DNA from: Stutzerimonas zhaodongensis
GTDB lineage: Bacteria > Pseudomonadota > Gammaproteobacteria > Pseudomonadales > Pseudomonadaceae
Reading direction: 5' to 3'
Assembly (NCBI RefSeq): GCF_003696365.1
Contig: NZ_RFFM01000003.1
Coordinates: forward strand, 186,001-250,000
DNA: 64,000 nt
Below, in pieces: positions 46,011-55,864 of this stretch. How positions within the stretch are numbered: position 1 is the first letter of the stretch; each line of letters begins with the position of its first letter. The notes beneath the pieces were generated by a model. It did no database searches and was not told where the DNA came from. It saw only the letters and a program-made list of their open reading frames with translations. The position numbers and the translations under genes were made by a program.

Positions 46011-47636
46011 TTATTCGGTCACTGTCAATTGTTCAGCGGCACGGCGGCGCAGGTAGTTCTTGTCCACCTTGCCCACGGCTGTCATCGGGAGCGCGTCTAT
46101 GTGTACGAAGCGGTCCGGCAGCTTGTAGTCCGCCAGACCAAGCCCGCGCAGGAATTTGCGCAGTGCGGTGCTCTTGAGGTGGGCGTCGAAGCTGACGATG
46201 TAAGCGCAGCTCTTCTCTCCCATGGCATCGTCCGGGATTGAAACCAAGGCAGCCTGTGCCACTGCCGGGTGCGCCATCAGCAGGTTTTCAACTTCTTCGG
46301 CAGCAATCTTTTCACCACCTCGGTTGATCTGGTCCTTGATGCGGCCCACGACCACCAGATAGCCGTCTTCACGCAACCGGACCAGATCACCGGAGCGGTA
46401 GAAGCCCTCGGCATCAAATGCATTGGCGTTGTGCTCAGGACTCTGGAAGTAGCCACGGATCGTGTAGGGCCCACGCGTCATCAGCGCGCCGACTTCTCCA
46501 GCTGGAACCGGTTTGCCGGCTCGATCAACGACCTTGACCTCGTCATCCGGGCTCATTGGTCGCCCCTGAGTCAGGTAGACCCGCTCATCGCTGTCATCCA
46601 GGCGGGTGTAATTGACCAGCCCCTCGGCCATGCCGAAAACCTGCTGCAAACGGCACCCGAGCATTTGCGGAACGCACCTGGCCTGGGATTCCGGCAACTT
46701 CGCTCCACCTACCTGCACCAACTCCAGCGAAGCGATCTCGGTACGATGCGTGGGTGCAGCCTGCAGCCACAACGACAGCGCCGAAGGCACCAGTGCAGTG
46801 ACATTGACCCGATGCTGCGCAATCAGCGGGAAACAGCTGGCCGGACCGGGATCACTGCTGAGCACAACCCTGCCTCCGACGAGAAACACACCCAATGCAC
46901 CGGGCGAACTCAGCGGAAAGTTGTGCGCCGCGGGCAAGGCGCAGAGGTAACGGGTGTGGTGATCGAACTCACAGATCTCGACGCTACGGCGCACGCTGTA
47001 TAGGTAATCATCATGGGTTCGAGGAATCAGCTTGGGCGTACCGGTGCTACCTCCCGATAGCTGAAAGAAGGCCACCTCGCCTGCTGGCGTCGGGCTGAAT
47101 GACCGCTCAGCCGTAACCGGCTCCAACCAGCGCTGCAACCGCAACTCAGGCTGCGGGTCGTCATGCAGCACGGCCGTATCGAGTTCCGGGATGAGTTCGG
47201 ACAGCTCTTCAGCAAATTCATCATCAGCAAACAGCGAATGAGCACGGCTTGCGACCAGTAATCGCGGACGGATCTGTGAGGCATAAGCCATAAGCTCCAG
47301 GCGGTTATGGCTGAACAGTGCATTGACCGGCGCGATGCCGGCCTTAATCAATGCGAAAAAGACGATGTAGAGCTCGGCCTGATTGCCCAGCTGCACCAGA
47401 GCCCGATCACCCTGCCCCACGCCACGGTTTGCCAACCGTCGAGCGAAGTGTGTCGAAGCTGTATCCAGCTCGGCGTAGCTGATCTCCCGTCCGCCACAGA
47501 CAATGGCGATGGCATCCGCCTGAGCGCTGACCCGGTCCGCCAGCATCTGGCTCAGCGGTTCACCGCGCCAATGGCCAGCACGCCGATAGCGCTCGGCAAA
47601 TGCCTCAGGCCAGCGCGCGAAAGGAACCAGGCTCAT
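46011..47636 (-). CDS. entE: 2,3-dihydroxybenzoate-AMP ligase
   Basis: The 541-residue enzyme activates dihydroxybenzoate and loads it on EntB. It shows [87 protein letters not shown] (in two motifs) and [11 protein letters not shown] with the catalytic lysine. HNFPLSSPG is typical of aryl-acid ligases such as EntE and DhbE. Its start overlaps the entC stop (ATGA) after GGGAGG. An upstream ATG 22 codons earlier lies in entC and was rejected. Confidence 0.95.
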   Translation of the reverse strand: MSLVPFARWPEAFAERYRRAGHWRGEPLSQMLADRVSAQADAIAIVCGGREISYAELDTASTHFARRLANRGVGQGDRALVQLGNQAELYIVFFALIKAGIAPVNALFSHNRLELMAYASQIRPRLLVASRAHSLFADDEFAEELSELIPELDTAVLHDDPQPELRLQRWLEPVTAERSFSPTPAGEVAFFQLSGGSTGTPKLIPRTHDDYLYSVRRSVEICEFDHHTRYLCALPAAHNFPLSSPGALGVFLVGGRVVLSSDPGPASCFPLIAQHRVNVTALVPSALSLWLQAAPTHRTEIASLELVQVGGAKLPESQARCVPQMLGCRLQQVFGMAEGLVNYTRLDDSDERVYLTQGRPMSPDDEVKVVDRAGKPVPAGEVGALMTRGPYTIRGYFQSPEHNANAFDAEGFYRSGDLVRLREDGYLVVVGRIKDQINRGGEKIAAEEVENLLMAHPAVAQAALVSIPDDAMGEKSCAYIVSFDAHLKSTALRKFLRGLGLADYKLPDRFVHIDALPMTAVGKVDKNYLRRRAAEQLTVTE

Positions 47637-48805
47637 GCGACCTCCCGATCCAGGCCGAACGCCGCGAGCATGGTGCGCAGCTTGGTACCGGTCTCTCGCC
47701 ATTCCGATTCAGGGCAGGACGCCGATACCAGACCGGCTCCTGCAAACAACCGAACCTTGTGTTGGTCGATCACCCCACAGCGAATGACGACGGCCCATTC
47801 ACCGTTTCCGGCGGCGTCGCACCAGCCGACAATCCCGCCGAACACGCCGCGATCGAACGGCTCCAGCTCGGCGATCAGCTGCCGGGCGGCTGCCGTCGGA
47901 AACCCACAGAGCGCTGGGGTCGGGTGCAGCTGACAGGCCAGATTCAGGGCTGAGATCGGCTCTGCCAACTCGCCCTCGATCCGGGTAGACAGGTGCCACA
48001 ACTTGGCCGTAGCCATCAACGAGGGTGTCTCCGGTATATGCAACTCGTGGCACAGCGGGCGCAGCTGCCGCTCCATGTCGCGGATCACCAGCCGGTGTTC
48101 GTGCTGATCCTTTGCCGAATCCAGCAGGCGCTGCGCCGCGTCATCGTCTGCCAACGGATCGGCATGACGTCGAGCTGAGCCAGCCAGCGGGTTGGTTTCC
48201 AGACGCTGCCCAATTTTGCGCAACAGCAGCTCGGGGCTGGCGCCGATCAGGACGCCGCCTTCGGGCAAGTCCGCGTAGAAGTGATAGGCCTCGGGATTCT
48301 GTTGGCGCAGCCCTTGGAAAATGGTTGCCGGACACGGAGGTACATCGAATTCCAACTGCAACAGCCGGGAAAGAACTGCCTTGTCCAGCCGGCCATTACG
48401 CAGGGCGCCAAGAGCACGATTGACCGCCTGCTGGAAGCCCGCCTGATTTGGGTGCTCGATGCATTTACGAGCGCTACCGCACGGAAAACCGCAGATGGCG
48501 GTGGGTGGGGACGTAGGGGAAAGATGACTCACATGGCGTGGGATGAACAAGCTAGAAGGCTGGCGCTTATCGAAGGGGATTACGCCAACCAGCACCGGAT
48601 TGGCCAACCCGGCTGCTTGGGCGTCGGCAAATGCTCGCTGCACATCGCTTTCCAGCCTTGGCCCGGCGCCTTCAGCTGGTGTGGTTATTGCCTTGAAACA
48701 ACCGCTGGCTTCGATGCCGCCCACCGGTGAATAGAATCGATATGACGGGGGGTATTTGTATCCTTCCCCTGGCCCGTCATAGGCGACGCGAGTCAATGCG
48801 TTCAC
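47633..48805 (-). CDS. entC: Isochorismate synthase
   Basis: The roughly 390-residue enzyme converts chorismate to isochorismate. It matches EntC in [83 protein letters not shown] and [15 protein letters not shown] favour a GTG start seven codons inside the open frame, because GGAGG lies five bases before it. The upstream ATG is adjacent to the Fur box. It is the first gene of the siderophore biosynthesis operon. Confidence 0.93.
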   Translation of the reverse strand: MNALTRVAYDGPGEGYKYPPSYRFYSPVGGIEASGCFKAITTPAEGAGPRLESDVQRAFADAQAAGLANPVLVGVIPFDKRQPSSLFIPRHVSHLSPTSPPTAICGFPCGSARKCIEHPNQAGFQQAVNRALGALRNGRLDKAVLSRLLQLEFDVPPCPATIFQGLRQQNPEAYHFYADLPEGGVLIGASPELLLRKIGQRLETNPLAGSARRHADPLADDDAAQRLLDSAKDQHEHRLVIRDMERQLRPLCHELHIPETPSLMATAKLWHLSTRIEGELAEPISALNLACQLHPTPALCGFPTAAARQLIAELEPFDRGVFGGIVGWCDAAGNGEWAVVIRCGVIDQHKVRLFAGAGLVSASCPESEWRETGTKLRTMLAAFGLDREVA

Positions 48806-48827
48806 CACCACCTCCGCAAATGCCAAT

Positions 48828-48846
48828 GAGATTGCTTATCATTTGC
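48828..48846 (-). promoter_or_regulatory. Fur box at the entC promoter
   Basis: Read on the minus strand, GCAAATGATAAGCAATCTC matches about 14 of 19 positions of the Fur consensus. It lies directly downstream of the -10 box, covering the likely transcription start. Iron repression of the whole biosynthesis operon is expected. Confidence 0.8.
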
Positions 48847-48852
48847 TGCGGA

Positions 48853-48881
48853 AAGATAGTTAGCTCGACTGGATGCGTCAA
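48853..48881 (-). promoter_or_regulatory. Promoter of the siderophore biosynthesis operon
   Basis: On the minus strand TTGACG and TATCTT are separated by 17 bp, a good sigma-70 pair. The Fur box follows six bases after the -10 element. Confidence 0.75.
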
Positions 48882-49102
48882 ATTGTTTCTGCGTTGCCCG
48901 CTAGGCGGCCCTTGCCGGGCAGGCTATTAGTCAAGCAGGCCGTTTACGGCAATAACTTGCGTAAAATCAGATAGTTACGATATTTATATAATTTATTTTC
49001 GAGATTGAATTCGAAGCGGCGCTGCTGACAACGACACGCTCCGCCTTTATGGAGATAAAGCTTTAAGTAGGCAGGTTATCTAACTGATAAATATAACTTT
49101 AT
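48882..49102. other. AT-rich intergenic region upstream of entC
   Basis: About 220 bp, notably AT-rich around 48960-49000 and 49070-49100. It holds no gene that I recognise. It separates the siderophore operon from the Gre-family gene, which is on the same strand and ends here. Confidence 0.35.
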
Positions 49103-49579
49103 TTACTGCACAGTCAAAATCTGGAACCGCTGCACTCGGCTTTCCACAGTGATCTCTACCTCGTCGCCTTCGTGCAAGCCCAGCAGTGCTTGCCCTAAAG
49201 GTGATCGAGACGAGATGAGCAGCACTTCGATATCGTTCACAGTGACGCGCAATCCTGCTGCGTCCGGACCAAGGAACACCCATCGGCATGAACCATCGAC
49301 TTCCAGTTCGATCAGAGCGCCGAGCGTAATAGCCTCGTTCAAGTGGGGCCTGATCGGCAGATTGCGGTAACCGGACAGAGCGGTCTCGATTTCATGCACC
49401 CGCCGTCGTTGGCCATCGGCCAGGTATGCAGCTTCGAGGCCACGGGTGTCGTACTTGTTTTCCGCCTTGCTCTCGGCATGGGTGGCCGCCTCGTGAGACG
49501 CCTGCAGGGCGTCCTTTGCAATGGCGAGATCGGCTTGCAGCTTGTCAATGATCGCCGTCTGGAGCTGGCTTTTATTCAT
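49103..49579 (-). CDS. GreA/GreB-family transcription factor
   Basis: The 158-residue protein has an N-terminal helical region likely to form the Gre coiled coil (about 1-75, with many Ala, Glu and Asp). A C-terminal GreA/GreB FKBP-like domain (about 85-158) contains ALIELEVDGSCRWVFLGP, VLLISSRSPLGQALLGLHEGDEVEI. Length equals GreA/GreB, but the sequence is divergent, as in Rnk- or Gfh-like relatives. It may bind the RNA polymerase secondary channel. Whether it stimulates transcript cleavage cannot be said. The ribosome site is weak. Confidence 0.8.
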   Translation of the reverse strand: MNKSQLQTAIIDKLQADLAIAKDALQASHEAATHAESKAENKYDTRGLEAAYLADGQRRRVHEIETALSGYRNLPIRPHLNEAITLGALIELEVDGSCRWVFLGPDAAGLRVTVNDIEVLLISSRSPLGQALLGLHEGDEVEITVESRVQRFQILTVQ

Positions 49580-49839
49580 GAGGGCTCGAAATGATTTAGG
49601 GCTGGCCTTCTAGCATCGCATCGATGCAGCCCGGCCAGTCTGTTGGCGGTACGGATTGTCACGCGTCTCAGGCAATTTGGCTGGCTACGCACGAGCAAGA
49701 ACCATTAGTAGAATGCGCACGCTGGCCGCTCAGAGCAAAGCCCGGCACTATCGCCAGCAATACCCACGAGCAAACCTACGACTGGTGCCGATCGCGCCGT
49801 TTACCCTATTTACCTGTTTCGTTTATCGGGGAGTGACTG

Positions 49840-50271
49840 ATGACATTACGCGCAAGTCTGGTGCTGGCTGCAGCCATCGCGGCAAGTGGATCCGCCTTTG
49901 CCGATGGGCAATCGATGACCGTAAGGCTGAACGGAGTTGAACACGACCGTGGCACTCTTCGCGTTGCCCTGTTCTCCGACCCCAAGACCTTTCGCAAGGC
50001 CGACCAGGCGTTTGCAGCACAGGAGGTGCAGGCCAGTGCCGGAACCGTTACGGTGGTGTTCGACGAGGTTCCGGCTGGCCAGTACGCGGTCATGGCTTAC
50101 CACGACGAAAATGCCAATGGTGAGCTGGATTTGCGCTTTGGCATGATACCGATCGAGGGATATGGCTTGTCCAACAACCCTAAGGTCATGGGGCCCCCGT
50201 CGTTCAAGGACAGTGAGTTCGAAGTCCCAGGCGATAAGCCGAGCGACCTAGACATAGAAATACGCTACTAA
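49840..50271 (+). CDS. DUF2141 secreted protein
   Basis: The 143-residue protein has a signal peptide (ASLVLAAAIAASGSAFA-DG). The DUF2141 fold follows: LRVALFSDPKTFRKAD, VFDEVPAGQYAVMAYHDENANGELD, PIEGYGLSNNP and PPSFKDSEFEV. The acidic DENANGELD loop resembles a calcium site. A GGGGAG site precedes the ATG. Function is unknown; it is predicted to be periplasmic. Confidence 0.85.
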   Translation: MTLRASLVLAAAIAASGSAFADGQSMTVRLNGVEHDRGTLRVALFSDPKTFRKADQAFAAQEVQASAGTVTVVFDEVPAGQYAVMAYHDENANGELDLRFGMIPIEGYGLSNNPKVMGPPSFKDSEFEVPGDKPSDLDIEIRY

Positions 50272-50650
50272 AGTCGAACATTCGCCCACGCCCCCGCACT
50301 TTTGGCTTAAGTTGGGGGCGATGTCCCACGCTTCGGCCACAGGCCTCGCTTGGCGGCGCCGTTCTCAGCCGCCGACACACAAATATTGGCCGCGGCCTGG
50401 AATATAAGGTCGAGCAGTGCGACGTTCCGACGGTTTCTGATGATCGGCTGCACCGCCGGCCGGCCGCAGGCGCGGCTTCAATGAACCGAAGCCGGAACAC
50501 CGCTGTCCAGACAAATGCGTCTGCATCAGCCAAAAACGAGCGAATAGTCGCCCCGCGCGAGATATTTTTTTGAAAAGAGGAAATTTGCCGCAGGCGACAG
50601 AGCAAGACGCTGCTTATACTGACCACCCATCCCAATCTGGAGCCACACCC
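50272..50650. other. Intergenic region with a GC-rich hairpin
   Basis: About 380 bp between the DUF2141 and HU genes. CGCCCCC (50289-50295) pairs with GGGGGCG (50314-50320) in an extended hairpin shortly after the DUF2141 stop, perhaps a terminator without a T-tract. The HU promoter must lie in the remainder but I could not define it. Confidence 0.4.
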
Positions 50651-50923
50651 GTGAATAAAGCCGAGTTGATTGAAGCGATCGCCGCCTCTGCCGATGTCCC
50701 GAAGAGCACCGCAACCCGCGTGTTGGATGCCTTCACCGAAAGCGTGACCAATACCCTGCAAAGCGGCGACAGCGTAACGCTGGTCGGCTTCGGCACATTT
50801 GCCGTCAAGGAGCGCGCTGCTCGCGATGGTCGCAACCCGCAGACCGGCGCCACGATCAAGATCTCCGCTGCCAAGCTGCCGGGCTTCAAGCCAGGCAAAT
50901 CGTTGAAGGACGCGGTGAACTAA
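50651..50923 (+). CDS. HU-family DNA-binding protein
   Basis: The 90-residue protein is a typical [54 protein letters not shown] (the DNA-binding arm with RNPQTG) and [16 protein letters not shown]. The start is GTG, set by TGGAG upstream and the family N-terminus MNKAEL. Such HU-beta-like proteins compact and bend DNA. It appears monocistronic. Confidence 0.93.
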   Translation: MNKAELIEAIAASADVPKSTATRVLDAFTESVTNTLQSGDSVTLVGFGTFAVKERAARDGRNPQTGATIKISAAKLPGFKPGKSLKDAVN

Positions 50924-51198
50924 GTCACCTGCATCCGAACACCGGGCCGCTGACGTCCATCATGGACGCAGCGCCTGCTTAGCACTAGCCCCCTGCTCCT
51001 GTCTTCGGCCGAATCCGGTCGATGCCCCTCCTGAACAACGCTCCCATTACATAAAGCGGTGAACAAACGCGCCCTATGGACGCGTGGCTTGTCGAACCCG
51101 GCTTGTACAGCGCCGTGGCCCTACATCATCAGCTGCTCGATTCCCCCTTTCAGCTAAACCAGACCGGCGCGCAATCACAGCGGTTGGCAGTGCGCGCC
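50924..51198. other. Intergenic region between HU and the SDR gene
   Basis: About 275 bp between convergent genes. A 69-codon plus-strand frame here runs into the SDR gene and has no family resemblance. No clear terminator was identified. Confidence 0.3.
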
Positions 51199-52348
<1,150 letters not shown>

Positions 52349-53443
52349 ATGCATACAACAAAAACAATGCTGGCCGCAGCCATATCGCTGCTTGTGGCAA
52401 CACAGGCGCTTGCCGCTAGCGAGTCGACGCAGGAACAGACTGGCTCAGATAACTACGCAGACGTAATGCAGTCCGGGAATGACAACCGCATCAGCCAGAT
52501 CCAGGACGGAGTTGGTAACGTCGTCTACACGACCCAGACCGGTTTCGGTCATCTGGCTGAAAGCAAGCAGACTGGCAGCGGTAATATTTCTACCACTGAG
52601 CAAGGCGGCGCTAGTGGTGAGGTCAGCATCAGCCAGGATGGCGATTACAACCTTGCCACGGTCGGCCAGTCTTCTCTGGAAGTGGGCAACTCGGCAGCCA
52701 TCACCCAGGTCGGCGTAAGCAACTTGGCGTATATCGAGCAACTGGATGGCGATGCCAATAACGCTGCGATCAGACAGGACGGGGAAAATAACGTCACCGA
52801 ACTGTTTCAGGAAGGAGTGGGAAACCGCTACGACGGCGTGCAGAACGGTGTCGGCAACATCGCTTACGTCGAGCAGTCGGGTGGCGCCTTTGCCGACACC
52901 GAGCAGACCGGCACTAACAACATAATCACACTCAGCCAGGACGGCTTCCCCTACGGCGCCAACGCTTCGATCAGCCAGAACGGGACCGGCAACGAGGCCA
53001 CGCTCGATCAGCGTTCACCCGGTCGCTATGCCTCAGGCGACGTTGATCTCGTACAGATTGGCACTGACAACAGAATGGATGTCGTAGAAATGGGCGGCTT
53101 TTCCTCGTTCTCTTTTACTCAGGATGGAACGGGTAATGAGCTGACCGCCATGCAAACTGGACGCTCTACGAAGGTCGAGGGCCGCTCCAGCGGCGACTTC
53201 AACCGGGTGGACATTGAGCAGGACTTCGATGGCAGCAGCGTAGTCATCGATCAGAACGGTACCGCTAACGAGATCGACGTGGTGCAGTCTGCCTACTACA
53301 GCAGCGGCACCATCGAGCAGGTCGGCACCGAAAACTACGCCTCGCTGGTTCAGAACGGCGGCCTCGACAGCATGACCCAATACGATGCGATGATCAGGCA
53401 GGACGGCACCGGCAACTCGGCTTTCGTCACTCAGGGCCCATGA
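52349..53443 (+). CDS. Secreted curlin-repeat (amyloid-type) protein
   Basis: The 364-residue protein has a signal peptide (LAAAISLLVATQALA-AS). About two dozen short repeats of the form Q-x-G-x-x-N-x5-Q follow, for example QDGVGNVVYTT, QVGVSNLAYIE, QNGVGNIAYVE and QDGTGNELTAM. This is the curlin pattern of CsgA/CsgB, where stacked Gln/Asn ladders form functional amyloid. It is more than twice the length of CsgA, and no csgC, csgE, csgF or csgG gene lies in the window, so its secretion route is unknown. Repeats near residues 225-310 are more degenerate. AAGGGA precedes the ATG. Confidence 0.85.
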   Translation: MHTTKTMLAAAISLLVATQALAASESTQEQTGSDNYADVMQSGNDNRISQIQDGVGNVVYTTQTGFGHLAESKQTGSGNISTTEQGGASGEVSISQDGDYNLATVGQSSLEVGNSAAITQVGVSNLAYIEQLDGDANNAAIRQDGENNVTELFQEGVGNRYDGVQNGVGNIAYVEQSGGAFADTEQTGTNNIITLSQDGFPYGANASISQNGTGNEATLDQRSPGRYASGDVDLVQIGTDNRMDVVEMGGFSSFSFTQDGTGNELTAMQTGRSTKVEGRSSGDFNRVDIEQDFDGSSVVIDQNGTANEIDVVQSAYYSSGTIEQVGTENYASLVQNGGLDSMTQYDAMIRQDGTGNSAFVTQGP

Positions 53444-53502
53444 TCCATCACCTGATATGACGGCAGTTGACCGTTAGCACAGAGCGTCCTGATGAGGCGG
53501 AC

Positions 53503-53865
53503 TCATCGGGACGCTAGTGCCGACAGCACCACTTGCTCCAGATCGCCAAAGAAAAACGGTTTCTGCAACGTCGGAATTGCTGCGTAACGCGGGTCCATTC
53601 CTGCTTTGCCGTAGCCGGTCGCAAAAATCAGTGGGATCCCACGCTCGATCAGGCGATCGGCAATAGGAAAACTGCTTACGCCATCCAGATTGACGTCCAA
53701 TACCGCCAGGTCGAATTCCCCGTCGTGGGCGGTACGCATCGCGTCATCGAAACGCTGCACCAGCTCGACTGAACGGCACCCGATATCTTGCAGCATGTCT
53801 TCGAGCAACATGCCTACCAATGCCTCGTCCTCTATGACCAGCACCTTTGCACGTTCAATGGTCAT
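53503..53865 (-). CDS. Receiver-only response regulator
   Basis: The 120-residue protein is a single REC domain. The acidic pocket is E12-D13, the phosphoacceptor D57 (LAVLDVNLDG), the switch region FATGYG and the conserved K102 (LQKPF). It has no output domain. Its start lies inside the end of the kinase gene, overlapping by 11 bases in another frame, so the two are coupled. In related HWE systems such small receivers act as phosphate sinks or shuttles. Confidence 0.9.
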   Translation of the reverse strand: MTIERAKVLVIEDEALVGMLLEDMLQDIGCRSVELVQRFDDAMRTAHDGEFDLAVLDVNLDGVSSFPIADRLIERGIPLIFATGYGKAGMDPRYAAIPTLQKPFFFGDLEQVVLSALASR

Positions 53866-55648
53866 TCAGTGGCACCTCTATATCGCACAACAATCCTGAC
53901 TTCAGATACGCCAAGCGCACCTCCGCGTTCAGCTCACCTGCCAACCCTCGCTCCAACAAGCGCGTGCCGAAACCCTTTCGCGTAGGCGCCTCGACCGAAG
54001 GACCACCTACTTCTTCCCAGTGAATCTGCAGGCAGGGTATGTCATCGCTCTTCGCTAGTTGCCAGGTGAGCCTTACTTGACCGGTGTGGGTCGACAACGC
54101 GCCATATTTGGACGCATTGGTGCACAGTTCGTGCAGTGCCATGGCCAATGCCAGCGCCTGCTTGGGGCGCAGCCGTTGCGCCGGGCCCTGAATGGCGAAA
54201 CGTTCATGGCCGTCAACTTGGAATGGAGCTGCCACCTGATCGACCACCTCACGCAGGTCCGCGGCTTGCCAGTTTTTACGCGACAGCACGTCGTGAGCCT
54301 TGGACAGAGCAATCAGACGGCCCTCGAACCAGGGGTAGCTTTGATTACCAACCTCACGGCGAAAACTCTGCGCAGCAATCGATTGCACGGTGGCAAGCGT
54401 GTTCTTCACCCGGTGATTCAGTTCATTTAGCAGTAGCTGACGATGATCCTCGGCTACTTTGCGCTCGGTGATGTCGACCATCATGTTGACGGCGCCGACG
54501 ACTTCGCCAGCGTTGTTGCGCAAAGGTGCCGGATAACCGAGGAATGGCACGCCGCTGCCATCGGGCCGCAGCGCCAGCGCCTCAACGGCGTGGAAGGAAC
54601 GATTCTCGGAAAGCGCGACAGCCAATGGACAGGTGCCCGGCTCGATGACTGAACCGTCGGGCCTGCAAAGTCGCCAGATCACGCTCCAAACGTCTACGCC
54701 GATCTGCGGCACGCGTCCCGCCAGCTCAACGCATGCCTGATTGAAGTAGGTGATCACGCCTTCTGCATCGGTGGTGTATACCGCGGTAGGCAACGCGTCC
54801 AGTAGATTCCTGAGGCGGTGCTCTGCTTCGCTGTTGGCTAAGGCGAGCCGCTTGCGCTCCGTGATATCCCGGGTGACCGCAAGCTGCACGTATCCATGTC
54901 GACCCTCAATGTCGGAGGGCAGAATCATTGGCACCGCGTGGGTTTCCATATGCCGCCTGTTGCCGGCGAGGCTGATGACATCGAATTCCCAGCTGAGCTT
55001 TTCCCCCGCGCAGACGCGTTGATGCTGTTCACGCCAGTGGGCCTGGTGTTCGGGAGCGATAAGGTCGATTACGTAAGCACCCTCGACTTGTTCAGCATTG
55101 CTGGCTTCCAGCATTCGAAGGCCTGCTGGATTCATCTGTACCAGGATGCCGTCTTGATCGACGACCTTCACACACTCCGGAGTGCTCTCCACGATTGCGC
55201 TCAGCCATTCGACGTCGCGATGCCGGTTCAGGCTCGATTCGGCCGCCGGCGTGCTGGCCTGAAAACAGATGACTGCACCGGTGATCTGCCCGGCGTCATT
55301 GCGTAACGCCTCGATGTTCGCGAGGACCGATACAGGCGTGTCATCAGGACATATCAAGGAAAGCTGGACATCTGAGCCGCTGCGGCCCGTACGTAGCGTA
55401 TGGGCCAGCGGCGTATCGGCCAGCGATTGCAGTTCTCCATCGCTGCCAACAATCCGCAAACGTCCCAGCTTCGCCAACCCGCCGCCGCAAAGGCGATCAG
55501 CCAGAGCGTTATAGCGAAGCACGGCGCCGTCCGCATCTAGCGTACAGACAGCCATCGGTAGAACGTTTATCAGCGCCTCATCAAAGGGCAATGGATGTTC
55601 GATGCACTCGGTTGCGGAAGTCTCGCCGCGGGGATCTGCATTCAGCAT
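53855..55648 (-). CDS. Multi-PAS HWE-family sensor histidine kinase
   Basis: The 597-residue protein has no membrane segment. It has an N-terminal PAS-like region (about 25-130) and two further PAS domains (about 145-270 and 275-400). An HWE kinase domain follows, with phosphoacceptor histidine in LLLNELNHRVKNTLATVQSIA and the helix HELCTNASKYGALS of the ATP-binding part. HWE kinases include many light and stress sensors, but none of these PAS domains shows the LOV cysteine motif (GxNCRFLQ), so a flavin photosensor is unlikely. It is followed by its overlapping receiver gene. Confidence 0.9.
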   Translation of the reverse strand: MLNADPRGETSATECIEHPLPFDEALINVLPMAVCTLDADGAVLRYNALADRLCGGGLAKLGRLRIVGSDGELQSLADTPLAHTLRTGRSGSDVQLSLICPDDTPVSVLANIEALRNDAGQITGAVICFQASTPAAESSLNRHRDVEWLSAIVESTPECVKVVDQDGILVQMNPAGLRMLEASNAEQVEGAYVIDLIAPEHQAHWREQHQRVCAGEKLSWEFDVISLAGNRRHMETHAVPMILPSDIEGRHGYVQLAVTRDITERKRLALANSEAEHRLRNLLDALPTAVYTTDAEGVITYFNQACVELAGRVPQIGVDVWSVIWRLCRPDGSVIEPGTCPLAVALSENRSFHAVEALALRPDGSGVPFLGYPAPLRNNAGEVVGAVNMMVDITERKVAEDHRQLLLNELNHRVKNTLATVQSIAAQSFRREVGNQSYPWFEGRLIALSKAHDVLSRKNWQAADLREVVDQVAAPFQVDGHERFAIQGPAQRLRPKQALALAMALHELCTNASKYGALSTHTGQVRLTWQLAKSDDIPCLQIHWEEVGGPSVEAPTRKGFGTRLLERGLAGELNAEVRLAYLKSGLLCDIEVPLNDH

Positions 55649-55782
55649 CAGTACCTGTTCCAGCGAATCGATTATTCAGCCTGCCGAATCCACTTCGCTT
55701 CACCGGCTAGAGGCAGAGAAACGGCAGCGTCACACGACGACATAGTGTGTATTTATGCAGAGCTGCTATGCAGCAACCCGCA

Positions 55783-55811
55783 TTGATGTATGCAATTTTG
55801 CACTCTAGGAT
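55783..55811 (+). promoter_or_regulatory. mmsA promoter candidate with overlapping inverted repeat
   Basis: TTGATG and TAGGAT are 17 bp apart about 55 bp before the mmsA start. An inverted repeat, GGATCA-N8-TGATCC (55808-55827), overlaps the -10 box and the expected start site and could be an operator for an unknown regulator. Confidence 0.45.
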
Positions 55812-55864
55812 CAGGACAACATGATCCGTCTTGTTCCAATAACAATTAAACGCTAGGACCCGCC

